Source: Jiella avicenniae (GTDB taxonomy: Bacteria > Pseudomonadota > Alphaproteobacteria > Rhizobiales > Rhizobiaceae). From it: 64,000 nucleotides of DNA. The stretch covers positions 1-64,000 of the forward strand of contig NZ_JAJUWU010000010.1 in the NCBI RefSeq assembly GCF_021390325.1, written 5' to 3'. This document shows positions 10,155 to 19,324 of this stretch, piece after piece (positions within the stretch are counted from its first letter, which is position 1; each line of letters begins with the position of its first letter). The position numbers were made by a program, and so were the translations under genes. A model generated the notes under the pieces. That model saw only the letters and a list, made by a program, of their open reading frames with translations, had not been told where the DNA came from and did no database searches.

Positions 10155-10294
10155 CGTCGCAAACGCATTCCGGCGGGGTCCCGGGTCAGCGAAGGCGTGC
10201 CATCGTTGCCGGTATCTGCGGCAAGGGCGGGCACGCCCGGGTCTTCGCCGGAATCAGCCGGCCGAGCGCATCGCGATCATCGAAAGGGAAGCAT

Positions 10295-10370
<76 letters not shown>

Positions 10371-10611
10371 GTCCACCGTTGCGAAGCGGCTTTTAGAGCT
10401 TCGGGCCGGCGTCTGTCAACGGGCTCCGTGCAGTTCGCGGCCGGATTTGAAAGGCGGGCCGGAGCGACTCCGGCGCAGCGCTTTCGAGCTTTTCCGCATG
10501 GGCGGGCAGGGGCCATTCGAAAGGAGCGTTAACGCTTCGGAAGCCGTGCTGCTTGCGCCCCGGTGACGCGATGTCTACATCCGCGGCAACCGAAAACAAG
10601 GCACGGGATCA

Positions 10612-10914
10612 ATGCTGGCAGTCACCTTCGTCCTTTATCAGGCGCTCAATCTCTATTGGTGGATCGTCATCGCATCGGCCATCCTGTCCTGGCTCTATGC
10701 CTTCAACATCGTCAATCCGGGCAATCCCTTCGTCGATTCCATCGGCCGCTTCCTGTGGCAGATGACCGAGCCGGTCTATCGCCGCATCCGGCGCTTCCTG
10801 CCCGATCTCGGCGGCATCGACCTGTCGCCCCTGGTCGTCCTCTTCGCCATCATGTTCCTGCAGTATTTCATCGTCGTCTACGTCGATCCGGCGATCATGC
10901 GGGCCGGGGTCTGA
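10612..10914 (+). CDS. YggT family membrane protein
   Basis: This 100-residue protein has two hydrophobic helices, about residues 3-27 and 65-92. Between them lies the family-typical segment FNIVNPGNPFVDSIGRFLW followed by TEPVYRRIRRFLP. YggT proteins are small inner-membrane proteins often found next to yggU, as here. A role in division-site or osmotic functions has been suggested for relatives but is not settled. The yggU gene follows after 23 bases, supporting a small yggT-yggU operon. Confidence 0.88.
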   Translation: MLAVTFVLYQALNLYWWIVIASAILSWLYAFNIVNPGNPFVDSIGRFLWQMTEPVYRRIRRFLPDLGGIDLSPLVVLFAIMFLQYFIVVYVDPAIMRAGV

Positions 10915-10937
10915 GCCGCTCGCCCGGCCGTTGAGGG

Positions 10938-11276
10938 ATGGCTGGTCGGGGCTTCTTCCAGACCGACGCCGACGGTATTCTCCTGTTCGTGCGGGTGACG
11001 CCCCGCGCGTCGAAGGACGCGGTCGAGGGCGTCGTCACCGACGCCGACGGAAACACGCGTCTGGCGGTGCGTCTCAGGGCCGTTCCCGAGGACGGCAGGG
11101 CCAACAAGGCGCTGATCGCTCTCCTCGCCAAGAGCTGGAAGATCCCGAAATCGGCCATCGACGTCGTCTCGGGTTTTACCATGCGACAGAAGACGCTTAA
11201 GCTGACAGGGGCCGACGACGCCGTCGCTGCGATCCTGCAGGCGACCGGTGCCGGCGAGGGAGGGCAGGGAAGATGA
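10938..11276 (+). CDS. DUF167/YggU family protein
   Basis: This 112-residue protein belongs to the DUF167 (YggU/UPF0235) family. The conserved core is VRVTPRASKDAVEG near the N-terminus and LRAVPEDGRANKALIALLA in the middle, ending in DVVSGFTMRQKTLKL. It is probably cytosolic and of unknown biochemical function. The ATG is followed by a frame free of stops to a four-base overlap with the next gene. Length and context (yggT immediately upstream) are typical. Confidence 0.88.
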   Translation: MAGRGFFQTDADGILLFVRVTPRASKDAVEGVVTDADGNTRLAVRLRAVPEDGRANKALIALLAKSWKIPKSAIDVVSGFTMRQKTLKLTGADDAVAAILQATGAGEGGQGR

Positions 11277-11887
11277 GGCGAGGGCTTTGGAACGGGTTGG
11301 GTCGCGGCGCCGTCGGTACGGCGGCGGTGCTGGGCCTCGTCGCATTCGCGTCGCTTGCCGGCGCTCCGGCCCGGGCTGCCGGCATCGACAGCGCCTATAC
11401 CAAGCTCGATCTCGACGCCTGCGACGTCCTGAAGGAATACGAGGAAGGCGGCGGCATCGACCTGCAGTGCGCCGGTTATGCGGGCATTCCGGTCTTCGTG
11501 TCCGAGGGTGATCTGCGCACGGTCGTCGCCTTCGGCGAGGAGAGCCAGAACGGCGGCACCTTCGGTCCGTTCAATTCGCCCGGCGAGACGGTCGAGTGGC
11601 GGCTTTCGGGGAAGGAGCCCTTCGCCGCGATCCTGCGCTTCCACCTCGATCCCGGCGACGGCTCGGGCAAGACGGCGAGCGTCCTCGGCGTTTATACGAT
11701 CGGCGGAAAGGGCCGGGAGAGCTGTCCCGTCGGCTATGTCGACGCCAGCGTCAATGCGAACGCCAACGTCCTTGCCCGAAAGGTGGCGGACGAAGAGGCG
11801 CGGGGCTTCGACTGCGGGACGGACAGGCCGCGCTATCATGGCGACGTGAGCGAACTTGGCGGCACGGCGACGGCCGTTCAGAACTGA
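11273..11887 (+). CDS. secreted protein of unknown function
   Basis: The 204-residue product begins with an arginine-containing signal peptide whose hydrophobic core (about 14-34) ends at APARAA. The mature part holds cysteines in DACDVL, LQCAGY, ESCPVGY and FDCGTD, suggesting two disulfides in the periplasm. I do not recognise the family, although similar small exported proteins with a C-x(16-18)-C pattern occur in Hyphomicrobiales. It overlaps the yggU stop by four bases and has GGGAGGGCAGGGAAG upstream, so it is translated with yggU. No catalytic motif is visible. Confidence 0.7.
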   Translation: MRRGLWNGLGRGAVGTAAVLGLVAFASLAGAPARAAGIDSAYTKLDLDACDVLKEYEEGGGIDLQCAGYAGIPVFVSEGDLRTVVAFGEESQNGGTFGPFNSPGETVEWRLSGKEPFAAILRFHLDPGDGSGKTASVLGVYTIGGKGRESCPVGYVDASVNANANVLARKVADEEARGFDCGTDRPRYHGDVSELGGTATAVQN

Positions 11888-11976
11888 CGGCAGGCACCCG
11901 GCGATCGACCCGGTGCCGACCGCCGCTGCCGCGGCGAACCGTCGAAGTGACTCTACGGGAAGAATCTTCGCGCCGT

Positions 11977-12009
11977 CGCTGAACCACTCGCCGGGATTCC
12001 CGTTCAGCG
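11977..12009. repeat. inverted repeat just before ku
   Basis: CGCTGAAC at 11977-11984 pairs with GTTCAGCG at 12002-12009 around a 17-base loop. It ends four bases before the ku ATG and overlaps the place where a ribosome binding site would be. It may be an operator or a hairpin that limits ku translation; neither can be shown here. Confidence 0.35.
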
Positions 12010-12013
12010 AGTC

Positions 12014-13054
12014 ATGAGCACCCCACGCGCCTACTGGACCGGCCACATAAGGCTGTCTCTCGTCTCGTTTCCGGTTCGTCTCTTCGCCGCGACGAGCCCG
12101 GCGCGGACGATCCAGCTCCACCAGTACGACAAGAACACCGGCCAGCGGATCCGCTATCAGAAGGTGTCGGAAAAGGACGAGGACCCGGTCGAGAGCGACG
12201 ACATCGTCAAGGGCTACGAATACGAGAAGGGTCGCTACGTCCCCGTCGAGGACGAGGAGATCGAGCGGCTCAAGGCCGAGAGCAACCACGTCATCGAACT
12301 GACCCAGTTCACCGACGCGTCCGACATCGACCCGATCTACTACGACCGACCCTATTACATCGCCCCGGACGAGGACGGGGTGCAGGATGCCTACGTCACC
12401 ATCCGCGAGGCGCTGCGCAAGGCGAAGAAGGTGGCGCTCGGCCGGATCGTCATATCGGGCAAGGAGCGGATTGCCGCGATCAAGCCCTGCGGCGACGGGC
12501 TGATGCTGGAGACGTTGCGCTACGCGCAGGAGGTGCGCGACGCCAAGAAGTTCTTCGACGAGGTGAAGGACGACGCCGAGATTGACGACGAACAGCTCGA
12601 ACTCGCCCAACTGCTCATCGAGAAGAAGTCGAAGCCCTTCGATCCGAAGGCGTTCCGCGATACCTATCAGCAGGGGCTGATGGAGATCATCAAGGCGAAG
12701 ATCGCCGGCAAGGAACCTGAGGCCGAAGAGGCGCCGGAGGAAGACGGCGGCAACGTCATCGACATCATGGACGCGCTGCGCAGGAGCCTCGAACAGTCGG
12801 GCGGCGCGGCGGGCAAGGGCTCGAAGGGCTCTTCCCGCGCGAAGTCCTCGTCTTCCAGGACGAAGACGAGCGGATCGAAAGCGTCCGACTCCGCGACGTC
12901 ATCCTCGAGTTCGAAGGCGAAGTCCTCCGGCTCCGCCAAGTCCGGCTCGAAATCCACGTCCTCGAAGACGGCCGAATCCGGCGACGGGAACTCGTCGTCG
13001 AAGGCGGGCGCGAAGAAATCGGGTGGCCGGTCGAAGAGTACCAAGGCAGCGTAA
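12014..13054 (+). CDS. ku: non-homologous end joining protein Ku
   Basis: This bacterial Ku homologue would bind DNA double-strand ends as a homodimer and recruit LigD. The Ku core covers about residues 1-260, starting RAYWTGHIRLSLVSFPVRLF and including the bridge-forming stretch around VEDEEIERLKAESNHVIELT. After about residue 265 the protein turns into a low-complexity tail of nearly 80 residues rich in Ser, Lys and Gly. This makes the product (346 residues) longer than many bacterial Ku proteins. Lysine-rich tails of this kind contact DNA in other species. The ligD gene starts three bases after the stop. Confidence 0.95.
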   Translation: MSTPRAYWTGHIRLSLVSFPVRLFAATSPARTIQLHQYDKNTGQRIRYQKVSEKDEDPVESDDIVKGYEYEKGRYVPVEDEEIERLKAESNHVIELTQFTDASDIDPIYYDRPYYIAPDEDGVQDAYVTIREALRKAKKVALGRIVISGKERIAAIKPCGDGLMLETLRYAQEVRDAKKFFDEVKDDAEIDDEQLELAQLLIEKKSKPFDPKAFRDTYQQGLMEIIKAKIAGKEPEAEEAPEEDGGNVIDIMDALRRSLEQSGGAAGKGSKGSSRAKSSSSRTKTSGSKASDSATSSSSSKAKSSGSAKSGSKSTSSKTAESGDGNSSSKAGAKKSGGRSKSTKAA

Positions 13055-13057
13055 GCG

Positions 13058-15796
13058 ATGGCCTCGCTCGACACCTACAATCAGAAGCGGGATTTTTCCC
13101 GCACCCGGGAGCCGCAGGGCAAGGCCGGGCGGAAGGCCGGGCGCGGCTACCTGATCCAGAAGCACGACGCCACCAGGCTGCACTACGACTTCCGTCTCGA
13201 ACATGACGGCGTGCTGCTCTCCTGGGCGGTGACCAAGGGGCCGAGCTACAACCCCTCCGACAAGCGCCTCGCCGTCCGCACCGAGGATCATCCGCTCGAC
13301 TACGGTTCCTTCGAGGGCACGATCCCCAAGGGCCAGTATGGCGGCGGAACGGTCATGCTCTGGGACACCGGCACGTGGTCGCCGCTCGGCGACGTCGCCG
13401 AAGGCCTGGAACGGGGCGAGCTGAAGTTCGAAGTCTCCGGCGAGCGGCTGAAGGGGCGCTGGGTGCTCGTGCGGATGAAACCGCGTAAGAAGGAAAAGCG
13501 CGAGAACTGGCTGCTGATCAAGGAGAAGGACGACCTCGCCCATCCGGACGAGGACGGCGAGGATTTCCTCGAGGGCGAAGCCACCAGTGTGAAGACCGGC
13601 CGCTCGATGGAGGAGATTGCCGAAGAGGAGGGCGGCGAAGGCGGCGACCAGTGGTCGAGCGACGCAACCCGCGGCAAGGGCGGCAGGACGTCCGCTTCGG
13701 GCCGGCGCAAGGGCAAGGCCGAGGCGCCGAAGGCGGCTGCGGGGTCCAGCGCGAAAAAGAAGGCGAAGGGTGCTGCGAAGGCCGCATCGCTGGACGACCT
13801 CGCCAAGCGCTACGGCAAGCCACAGCTCGCGACCCTCGTCGACGAACCACCGAAAGCCGGAGGCTGGCTGCACGAGATCAAGTTCGACGGGTACCGCCTG
13901 CTCGCCCTGGTCAGCGGCGGTAAGGCCCGGCTGCTCACCCGCAACGGCAAGGACTGGACCTCGAAGTTCGGCCGTCTGGCAGAGACGGTCGAGAAGCTCG
14001 ACGTCACCGACGGCGTCTTCGACATGGAGGCCGTGGTTCTCGACCAGGACGGCCGGTCCGACTTCCAGATGCTGCAGAACGCTCTCTCCGAGGAAACGGA
14101 CAAGGGCATCGTCGCCTTCGTCTTCGACTGTCTCCATCTGGGCGGCGAGGACCTCACGGGCGAGCCCCTGGCGAACCGTAAGGAGCGGCTGAAGGCGGTT
14201 CTGGGCGGGCAGGCAAAGCAGGCGAAGTCGATCCTGCGCTATTCCGACCACATCACCGGCAAGGGCGACCAGATGATCGCGCGGTCCTGCTCGATGGGGC
14301 TCGAGGGGATCGTTTCGAAGAAGGCCGACGCGCCCTATCGCTCGGGCCGGTCGAAGAGCTGGCTGAAGTCGAAGTGCATCAAGCGGCAGGAATTCGTCAT
14401 CGTCGGCTTCACCAAGGCGGCCGGCGGCGCTCGTGCGATCGGCGCGCTGCATCTCGGCTATTCGGGCGATGACGGCCTCGTCTATGCCGGAAAGGTCGGC
14501 ACCGGCTTTTCCGACGTCTCGGCCCAGGCGCTGCGCGCCCGGCTGGAGAAGATGACCCGCAAGACGCCGCCGGTGGAGACTCTTTCGGCCACTGAGAAGC
14601 GCGGCGCAACCTGGGTGACCCCGTCGCTCCTGTGCGAGGTCGCCTTCACCGAATGGACCGGCGAGGGCAAGATCCGCCACCCGTCGTTCAAGGGCCTGCG
14701 CGAGGACAAGCCGGCCGAGGAAGTGACCCGCGAGACGTCGCAGGACGAAGACGAAGCGGTCGAGGAAGCGGCCGGCGACGGCGAGGCGAAGAGCAAGCGT
14801 TCGAAGCCTTCGTCGGACAAGCGTTCGTTCGCAAGGCCCTCGAAGGCCGCCGCGTCAGAGGCGAAGCCGGCTGCGAAGTCGGAGCCCGCGGCGACAAGGA
14901 GGCGTTCGAACAAGCCGATCCGCGTCGCCGGTGTCGAGATCACTCACCCCGACCGGCCGATTTTCGGCGAGGATGGGCCGACCAAGGGCGATCTCGCCGA
15001 ATATTACGGGAAGGTGGCGAAGCTGATGTTGGCCGACATCGCTGGCCATCCGGTCTCGCTGCTGCGCTGTCCGGGCGGCATCGGCGAGGAGTGCTTCTTC
15101 CAGCGATCGGCCGGCAAGGGCTGGGGCGCGGAGATCAAGCCCGTCGACGTCACCCATGACGGCAAGAAGACCGAGTACTTCTACGTCGACGACGAGAAGG
15201 GTCTCCTCGAACTCGCCCAGATGGGCGGGATCGAATTGCATCCCTGGGCCTCGGCGGTGGACAAGGTCGACGTGCCGGATCGTCTCGTCTTCGATCTCGA
15301 CCCGGACGAGGGCATCCCCTTCGAGGCGGTGAAGCTCGCCGCCCGGGATCTCGGCAACCGGCTGGACGGGCTCGGCCTCGACAGCTTCGTCAAATGCACC
15401 GGCGGCAAGGGCTTGCATGTCGTGGTGCCGATCGCCCGACGCCGGGCGTTCCCCGAGATCAAGGCCTTTGCCGAGGCCTTCGCGGACAAGATGGTCGCGG
15501 ACGCGCCGAAAGCCTATGTCGCGACGATGTCGAAGACCAAGCGCAAGGGCCGGATCTTCATCGACTATTTCCGCAACGACCATGCCGCGACGTCGATCGC
15601 CGACTATTCGGTCCGGGCCCGGCCGGGCGCGCGCTGCGCCGTGCCGCTCGCCTGGGAGGAACTCGATGGCCTTCGATCCGCCGACGCCTTCACCATGGAG
15701 CGGGTGATCGCCCGCATCGAGGCGGGCGAGGCTTTCGAACGGCCGACGCTGCGTCAGTCGATCACCAAGAAGACGATGGGCAAGCTGGGGCTCTGA
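13058..15796 (+). CDS. ligD: multifunctional DNA ligase D (PE-LIG-POL)
   Basis: This 912-residue enzyme processes and seals double-strand breaks with Ku. The domains run phosphoesterase (about 15-165, IQKHDATRLHYDFRLEHDG), ATP-dependent ligase (about 225-530) and primase-like polymerase (about 620-910). The ligase nucleotidyl lysine is Lys275 in EIKFDGYRLL. The metal-binding aspartates of the polymerase are Asp746 and Asp748 in FDLDPDEG. Two Lys/Ala/Ser-rich linkers separate the domains. The order matches the Pseudomonas-type LigD rather than the POL-first mycobacterial type. All three active sites look intact, and coupling to ku completes a bacterial NHEJ pair. Confidence 0.96.
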   Translation: MASLDTYNQKRDFSRTREPQGKAGRKAGRGYLIQKHDATRLHYDFRLEHDGVLLSWAVTKGPSYNPSDKRLAVRTEDHPLDYGSFEGTIPKGQYGGGTVMLWDTGTWSPLGDVAEGLERGELKFEVSGERLKGRWVLVRMKPRKKEKRENWLLIKEKDDLAHPDEDGEDFLEGEATSVKTGRSMEEIAEEEGGEGGDQWSSDATRGKGGRTSASGRRKGKAEAPKAAAGSSAKKKAKGAAKAASLDDLAKRYGKPQLATLVDEPPKAGGWLHEIKFDGYRLLALVSGGKARLLTRNGKDWTSKFGRLAETVEKLDVTDGVFDMEAVVLDQDGRSDFQMLQNALSEETDKGIVAFVFDCLHLGGEDLTGEPLANRKERLKAVLGGQAKQAKSILRYSDHITGKGDQMIARSCSMGLEGIVSKKADAPYRSGRSKSWLKSKCIKRQEFVIVGFTKAAGGARAIGALHLGYSGDDGLVYAGKVGTGFSDVSAQALRARLEKMTRKTPPVETLSATEKRGATWVTPSLLCEVAFTEWTGEGKIRHPSFKGLREDKPAEEVTRETSQDEDEAVEEAAGDGEAKSKRSKPSSDKRSFARPSKAAASEAKPAAKSEPAATRRRSNKPIRVAGVEITHPDRPIFGEDGPTKGDLAEYYGKVAKLMLADIAGHPVSLLRCPGGIGEECFFQRSAGKGWGAEIKPVDVTHDGKKTEYFYVDDEKGLLELAQMGGIELHPWASAVDKVDVPDRLVFDLDPDEGIPFEAVKLAARDLGNRLDGLGLDSFVKCTGGKGLHVVVPIARRRAFPEIKAFAEAFADKMVADAPKAYVATMSKTKRKGRIFIDYFRNDHAATSIADYSVRARPGARCAVPLAWEELDGLRSADAFTMERVIARIEAGEAFERPTLRQSITKKTMGKLGL

Positions 15797-15860
15797 CACC
15801 GCAGCCGCCACCGGCAGTGCCGAGGCGGTCGCGATCATCCCGAAAGATGCTGGACCGGCG

Positions 15861-17012
15861 TCAGTCCCGCTCGTCCATCCCGCCGGCGTCCGCCACAAGC
15901 TTGAGATGATAGTCGGCGTCGCCAAAAGCGAGGTCGATCATCGCCTGCCGCTTGAAGTGATGGGCGATCTCGTACTCCATGGTGACGCCGACGCCGCCAT
16001 GGAGCTGCACCGCGTTCTGGCCGATGAACCGGCCGGACCGGCCGATCTGGACCTTGGCGGCGGAGATCGCCGTTCGCCGCGCCGTCTCGTCGTGTTCGGC
16101 GGCGTTCATGGCGGCGAAGATCGCCATGGAGCGGGCCTGCTCCAGCGCCATGTACATCTCCGAAGCCCGATGCTGAAGCACCTGGAAGGCGGCGATCGGC
16201 ACGCCGAACTGCTTGCGCTCCTTGATATAGGCGACGGTCAGCTCGACCATCCGCTCCATCGACCCGACCGCCTCGGCGCACAGCGCGGCGCTCACCTCCG
16301 CCTCGACCCGGGCGATTGCCGGCCAGGCGCCTTCCGGATCGCCCAGAACGGCGTCCTTCGGCACGAAGACGTTCGCGAAGGTGAGCTCCCCCGCACGCAT
16401 CCCGTCCTGGGTCGGAAAGCCGCGTCGGGTGAGGCCGTCGGCACCCGCCGGCACGTTAAAGAGGCCGAGCCCGGCGGCTTCGCCGGGTGCGCCGGCGGTG
16501 CGGGCGGCGACGACGAAGCCCGTCGCGGTGTCGCCATGGAGCACCAGCGTCTTTTCGCCGGAGAGGCGGAAGCCGTCGCCCTCTCGGCTGGCCTTCATGG
16601 CGATCCTCGACAGGTCGTAGCGGGTGTCCCGCTCGGCGAGGGCGAAGGCGAGGCGGCTCGATCCCTCGACGATGCCGGGAACGATCGCGGCCCGCTGCTC
16701 CGGCGAGGCGGCATGGCGCAGCGCGGCGCCGGCCATGACGACCGAGGCGAGATAGGGCTCGACCACGAGGGCGCGGCCGAACGCTTCCATGACGATCATC
16801 GTCTCCACCGGCCCGGCGCCGAGGCCTCCGTCCTCCTCCTCGAAGGGAATGGCGAGGAGGCCGAGCTCGGCGAAGGAGGCCCAGAGTTTTTCGGAAAAGC
16901 CGGACGCCTCGGCCCGGTGCTTCTCGCGCGCCTCGAAGCCGTATTCGGTCCGCAGGAGCCGGGTGACCGAGTCCTTGATGAGGCTCTGTTCCTCGGAAAG
17001 ATCGAAATCCAT
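15861..17012 (-). CDS. acyl-CoA dehydrogenase, small-subunit type (PimD-like)
   Basis: This is a 383-residue FAD-dependent acyl-CoA dehydrogenase with the N-terminal helical domain MDFDLSEEQSLIKDSVTRLL and a central beta domain. The C-terminal helical domain contains YIKERKQFGVPIAAFQVLQH and QLHGGVGVTMEYEIAHHF. The sequence resembles the small subunit of pimeloyl-CoA dehydrogenase (PimD), which works with a large subunit. The large-subunit type is encoded upstream on the same strand, so a heteromeric enzyme for dicarboxyl-CoA or related substrates is likely. The substrate is inferred. A 337-base gap containing a long palindrome separates the two genes. Confidence 0.85.
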   Translation of the reverse strand: MDFDLSEEQSLIKDSVTRLLRTEYGFEAREKHRAEASGFSEKLWASFAELGLLAIPFEEEDGGLGAGPVETMIVMEAFGRALVVEPYLASVVMAGAALRHAASPEQRAAIVPGIVEGSSRLAFALAERDTRYDLSRIAMKASREGDGFRLSGEKTLVLHGDTATGFVVAARTAGAPGEAAGLGLFNVPAGADGLTRRGFPTQDGMRAGELTFANVFVPKDAVLGDPEGAWPAIARVEAEVSAALCAEAVGSMERMVELTVAYIKERKQFGVPIAAFQVLQHRASEMYMALEQARSMAIFAAMNAAEHDETARRTAISAAKVQIGRSGRFIGQNAVQLHGGVGVTMEYEIAHHFKRQAMIDLAFGDADYHLKLVADAGGMDERD

Positions 17013-17103
17013 GGGTTTCCTCCCGGAAAATCTGCGTGTGGATGGTCGGCCGCCTGCTGCAACGGCAGCGTCGACCTGATGTTTTGATCAGGCAGTGCCG
17101 AGG

Positions 17104-17279
17104 CACCCCCCTCTGCCTGCCGGCATCTCCCCCACAAGGGGGGAGATCAGCTGCGTCGCCGTTGCCGTTTCATCGCTGACGTTTCTGCCGATCGCAGACG
17201 CTTCAGATCGGCGGTGAGCACGTCACGCCGGTCTGATCTCCCCCCTTGTGGGGGAGATGCCGGCAGGCAGAGGGGGGTG
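17104..17279. repeat. 47-bp perfect inverted repeat in the 17013-17349 gap
   Basis: The arm at 17104-17150 is repeated exactly in inverted orientation at 17233-17279, with 82 bases between. Each arm contains its own hairpin around CCCCCACAAGGGGGG and the string GATGCCGGCAGGCAG. This looks like the GC-rich palindromic intergenic elements common in Hyphomicrobiales genomes; I cannot assign a named family. It occupies most of the gap between the two dehydrogenase subunit genes. The rest of the gap contains no recognisable gene. Confidence 0.9.
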
Positions 17280-17349
17280 TGCAGGCACCGACGCGTCCGA
17301 CGAAGGACGTGTCTTCCGGCGAGCCCGTCCGGCCGAGGCTGCAAATCCT

Positions 17350-18552
17350 TCACAACCCCAGGATTGCCTTGGCGATGATGTTCTTCTGGATCTCGTTGGA
17401 GCCGCCGTAGATCGAGACCTTGCGCATGTTGAAATAGTTCGGCGCGATCGGCGCGGCGTAGTCGGGGCCGACGGGCGGCTCGTTGCGGCCTTCGACCGCC
17501 TCGGCCTCGTAGGGCAGGGCGAAGGGGCCGATCGCCTCCATCAACAGCTCGGTCGTTGCCTGCTGAAGCTCCGTACCCTTGATCTTCAGGATGGAAGAGG
17601 CCGGATCCGGCTTGCCGTGGCCGCGCCGCGCCTCGGCGGAGACGACGCGCAGCTGGGTCATTTCCAGCGCCTTCAGTTCGATCTCGACGGCGGCGACCTT
17701 TTCCCGGAAGCGCGGATCGTCCCAGACGACGCCGGCGCCCGCGGGTTCTGCCTTCGCGATCTCCTTCAGCCGGCGGATGCGCTCCTTGGTGGCGCCGACG
17801 CCGGCGATCCCGGTGCGTTCGTTGCCGAGCAGGAACTTGGCATAGTCCCAGCCGCGGTTCTCCTCGCCGACGAGATTTTCGGCCGGCACTTTCACGTCGG
17901 TGAAGAACACCTCGTTGACCTCGTGGCCGCCCTCGATGGTGCGGATCGGGCGGACGGTGATGCCCGGCGCGGTCATGTCGATGAGGAGGAAGGAGATGCC
18001 CATCTGCTTCTTCGGCGCCTGCGGATCGGTGCGCACCAGGCAGAAGATCCAGTCGGCATACTGGCCGAGCGTCGTCCAGGTCTTCTGGCCGTTGACGACA
18101 TAGTGGTCGCCTTCGCGCACCGCCCGCGTCGTCAGTCCGGCGAGGTCGGAGCCGGCGCCGGGTTCGGAAAAGCCCTGGCACCACCAGTCGTCGAGATTGG
18201 CGATGCGCGGCAGGAAACGATCCTTCTGAGCCTTCGAGCCGAAGGTGTAGATCACCGGCCCGACCATCGAATGGCCGAAGGGCAGCATCTGCGGCGCGGG
18301 CGCCCGCTGCATCTCGTCGAGGAAGATGTACTGGCGGATCGGGTCCCAGCCGGTGCCGCCGTATTCGACCGGCCAGTGCGGGACGGACCATCCCTTGTCG
18401 TTGAGGATGCGCGTCCAGCGCACCAGCTGGTCCTTGGAGACGTGGCGCCCGGCGCGCAGCGTCTCCTGCGCGTCCTTCGGCACGTTCCCGGCGATGAAGC
18501 CGCGTACCTCGGCGCGAAACTCGGTCTCCTCGGGCGTGAATGTCAGGTCCAT
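17350..18552 (-). CDS. acyl-CoA dehydrogenase, large-subunit type (PimC-like)
   Basis: This 400-residue acyl-CoA dehydrogenase starts MDLTFTPEETEFRAEVRGF and carries the FAD/substrate loop WWCQGFSEPGAGSDLAGL, the middle domain INGQKTW-like stretch (VVNGQKTWTTLGQYADW) and the C-terminal RKVSIYGGSNEIQKNIIAK. The overall pattern matches the large subunit of pimeloyl-CoA dehydrogenase. The open frame extends upstream to 19068, but the ATG at 18552 matches the family N-terminus. It is transcribed before the small-subunit gene. The pair probably oxidises a medium-chain or dicarboxylic acyl-CoA. Confidence 0.87.
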   Translation of the reverse strand: MDLTFTPEETEFRAEVRGFIAGNVPKDAQETLRAGRHVSKDQLVRWTRILNDKGWSVPHWPVEYGGTGWDPIRQYIFLDEMQRAPAPQMLPFGHSMVGPVIYTFGSKAQKDRFLPRIANLDDWWCQGFSEPGAGSDLAGLTTRAVREGDHYVVNGQKTWTTLGQYADWIFCLVRTDPQAPKKQMGISFLLIDMTAPGITVRPIRTIEGGHEVNEVFFTDVKVPAENLVGEENRGWDYAKFLLGNERTGIAGVGATKERIRRLKEIAKAEPAGAGVVWDDPRFREKVAAVEIELKALEMTQLRVVSAEARRGHGKPDPASSILKIKGTELQQATTELLMEAIGPFALPYEAEAVEGRNEPPVGPDYAAPIAPNYFNMRKVSIYGGSNEIQKNIIAKAILGL

Positions 18553-18787
18553 CGATCGTCCTTCCGATCTGCGGCCGGTCGCGGGAATCCCGGGCCGCCG
18601 TTTGTCGCTTTTCGCATGCACCTGGTGGGCCAGCGCTGCCAACACAATAATTGACGCGAACGTAAGAGTAAATTCGCTACGAGCTATTGGGTCGATCGCC
18701 GGGCCTTTTCCTCCTGCCGCGATGTGACTAGGGTTTGCGCGACCATGGGTTCGGGTGGGCACCGAGTCGCATAGAGGAGAGTGGTCC

Positions 18788-19324
18788 TTGTTCAGAAAAT
18801 TGGCGGCCTTCGTCGTCGCGCTGTCGATGTTGCCGGGGCTGGCTGCGGCCCATGGCCCGACGCGCCAGAAGGCGAGCGAGACGATCACCATCGATGCGGC
18901 CCCGGCGAAGGTCTGGGCGACGATCGAGAATTTCGGCGATATGTCCTGGCATCCGCGGGTCGCCATGGACGACGCGCCGAAGGGCAACGAGAAGGGCTCG
19001 GTGCGCACGCTCGGCTTCACCTCCGGCGGGATGATGGAGGAGGAACTCTCCAAATACGACGCCGACAAGATGACCTATTCGACCTTCATCGGCCATGTGA
19101 ACACCGACATCCTGCCGGCGACGAATTACTCGTCGACTATCACGGTGAAGCCGGCCGAGGGCGGGGCGAAGTCGGAGGTCACCTGGCGGGCCGCCTTCTA
19201 TCGCGGCTATCCCAACAACGAGCCGCCGGCCGAGCTCAACGACGAGGCGGCGGTGAAGGGGGTGAGCGCCTACATCACCGAGGGTCTCGAAAACCTGAAG
19301 AAGACGGTCGAATCGGGCTCGTGA
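18788..19324 (+). CDS. exported SRPBCC/polyketide-cyclase-like protein
   Basis: The product (178 residues) has a signal peptide, LFRKLAAFVVALSMLPGLAA, and then a START/SRPBCC-type helix-grip domain beginning SETITIDAAPAKVWATIENF. SRPBCC domains bind hydrophobic ligands; an exported copy is less common. The TTG at 18788 is preferred because AGGAGA at 18775-18780 is ideally spaced and the signal peptide begins there. It is coupled to the beta-propeller gene by a GTGA overlap. Its place at the edge of the xox cluster suggests a periplasmic role in quinoprotein metabolism, which is an inference. Confidence 0.75.
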   Translation: MFRKLAAFVVALSMLPGLAAAHGPTRQKASETITIDAAPAKVWATIENFGDMSWHPRVAMDDAPKGNEKGSVRTLGFTSGGMMEEELSKYDADKMTYSTFIGHVNTDILPATNYSSTITVKPAEGGAKSEVTWRAAFYRGYPNNEPPAELNDEAAVKGVSAYITEGLENLKKTVESGS

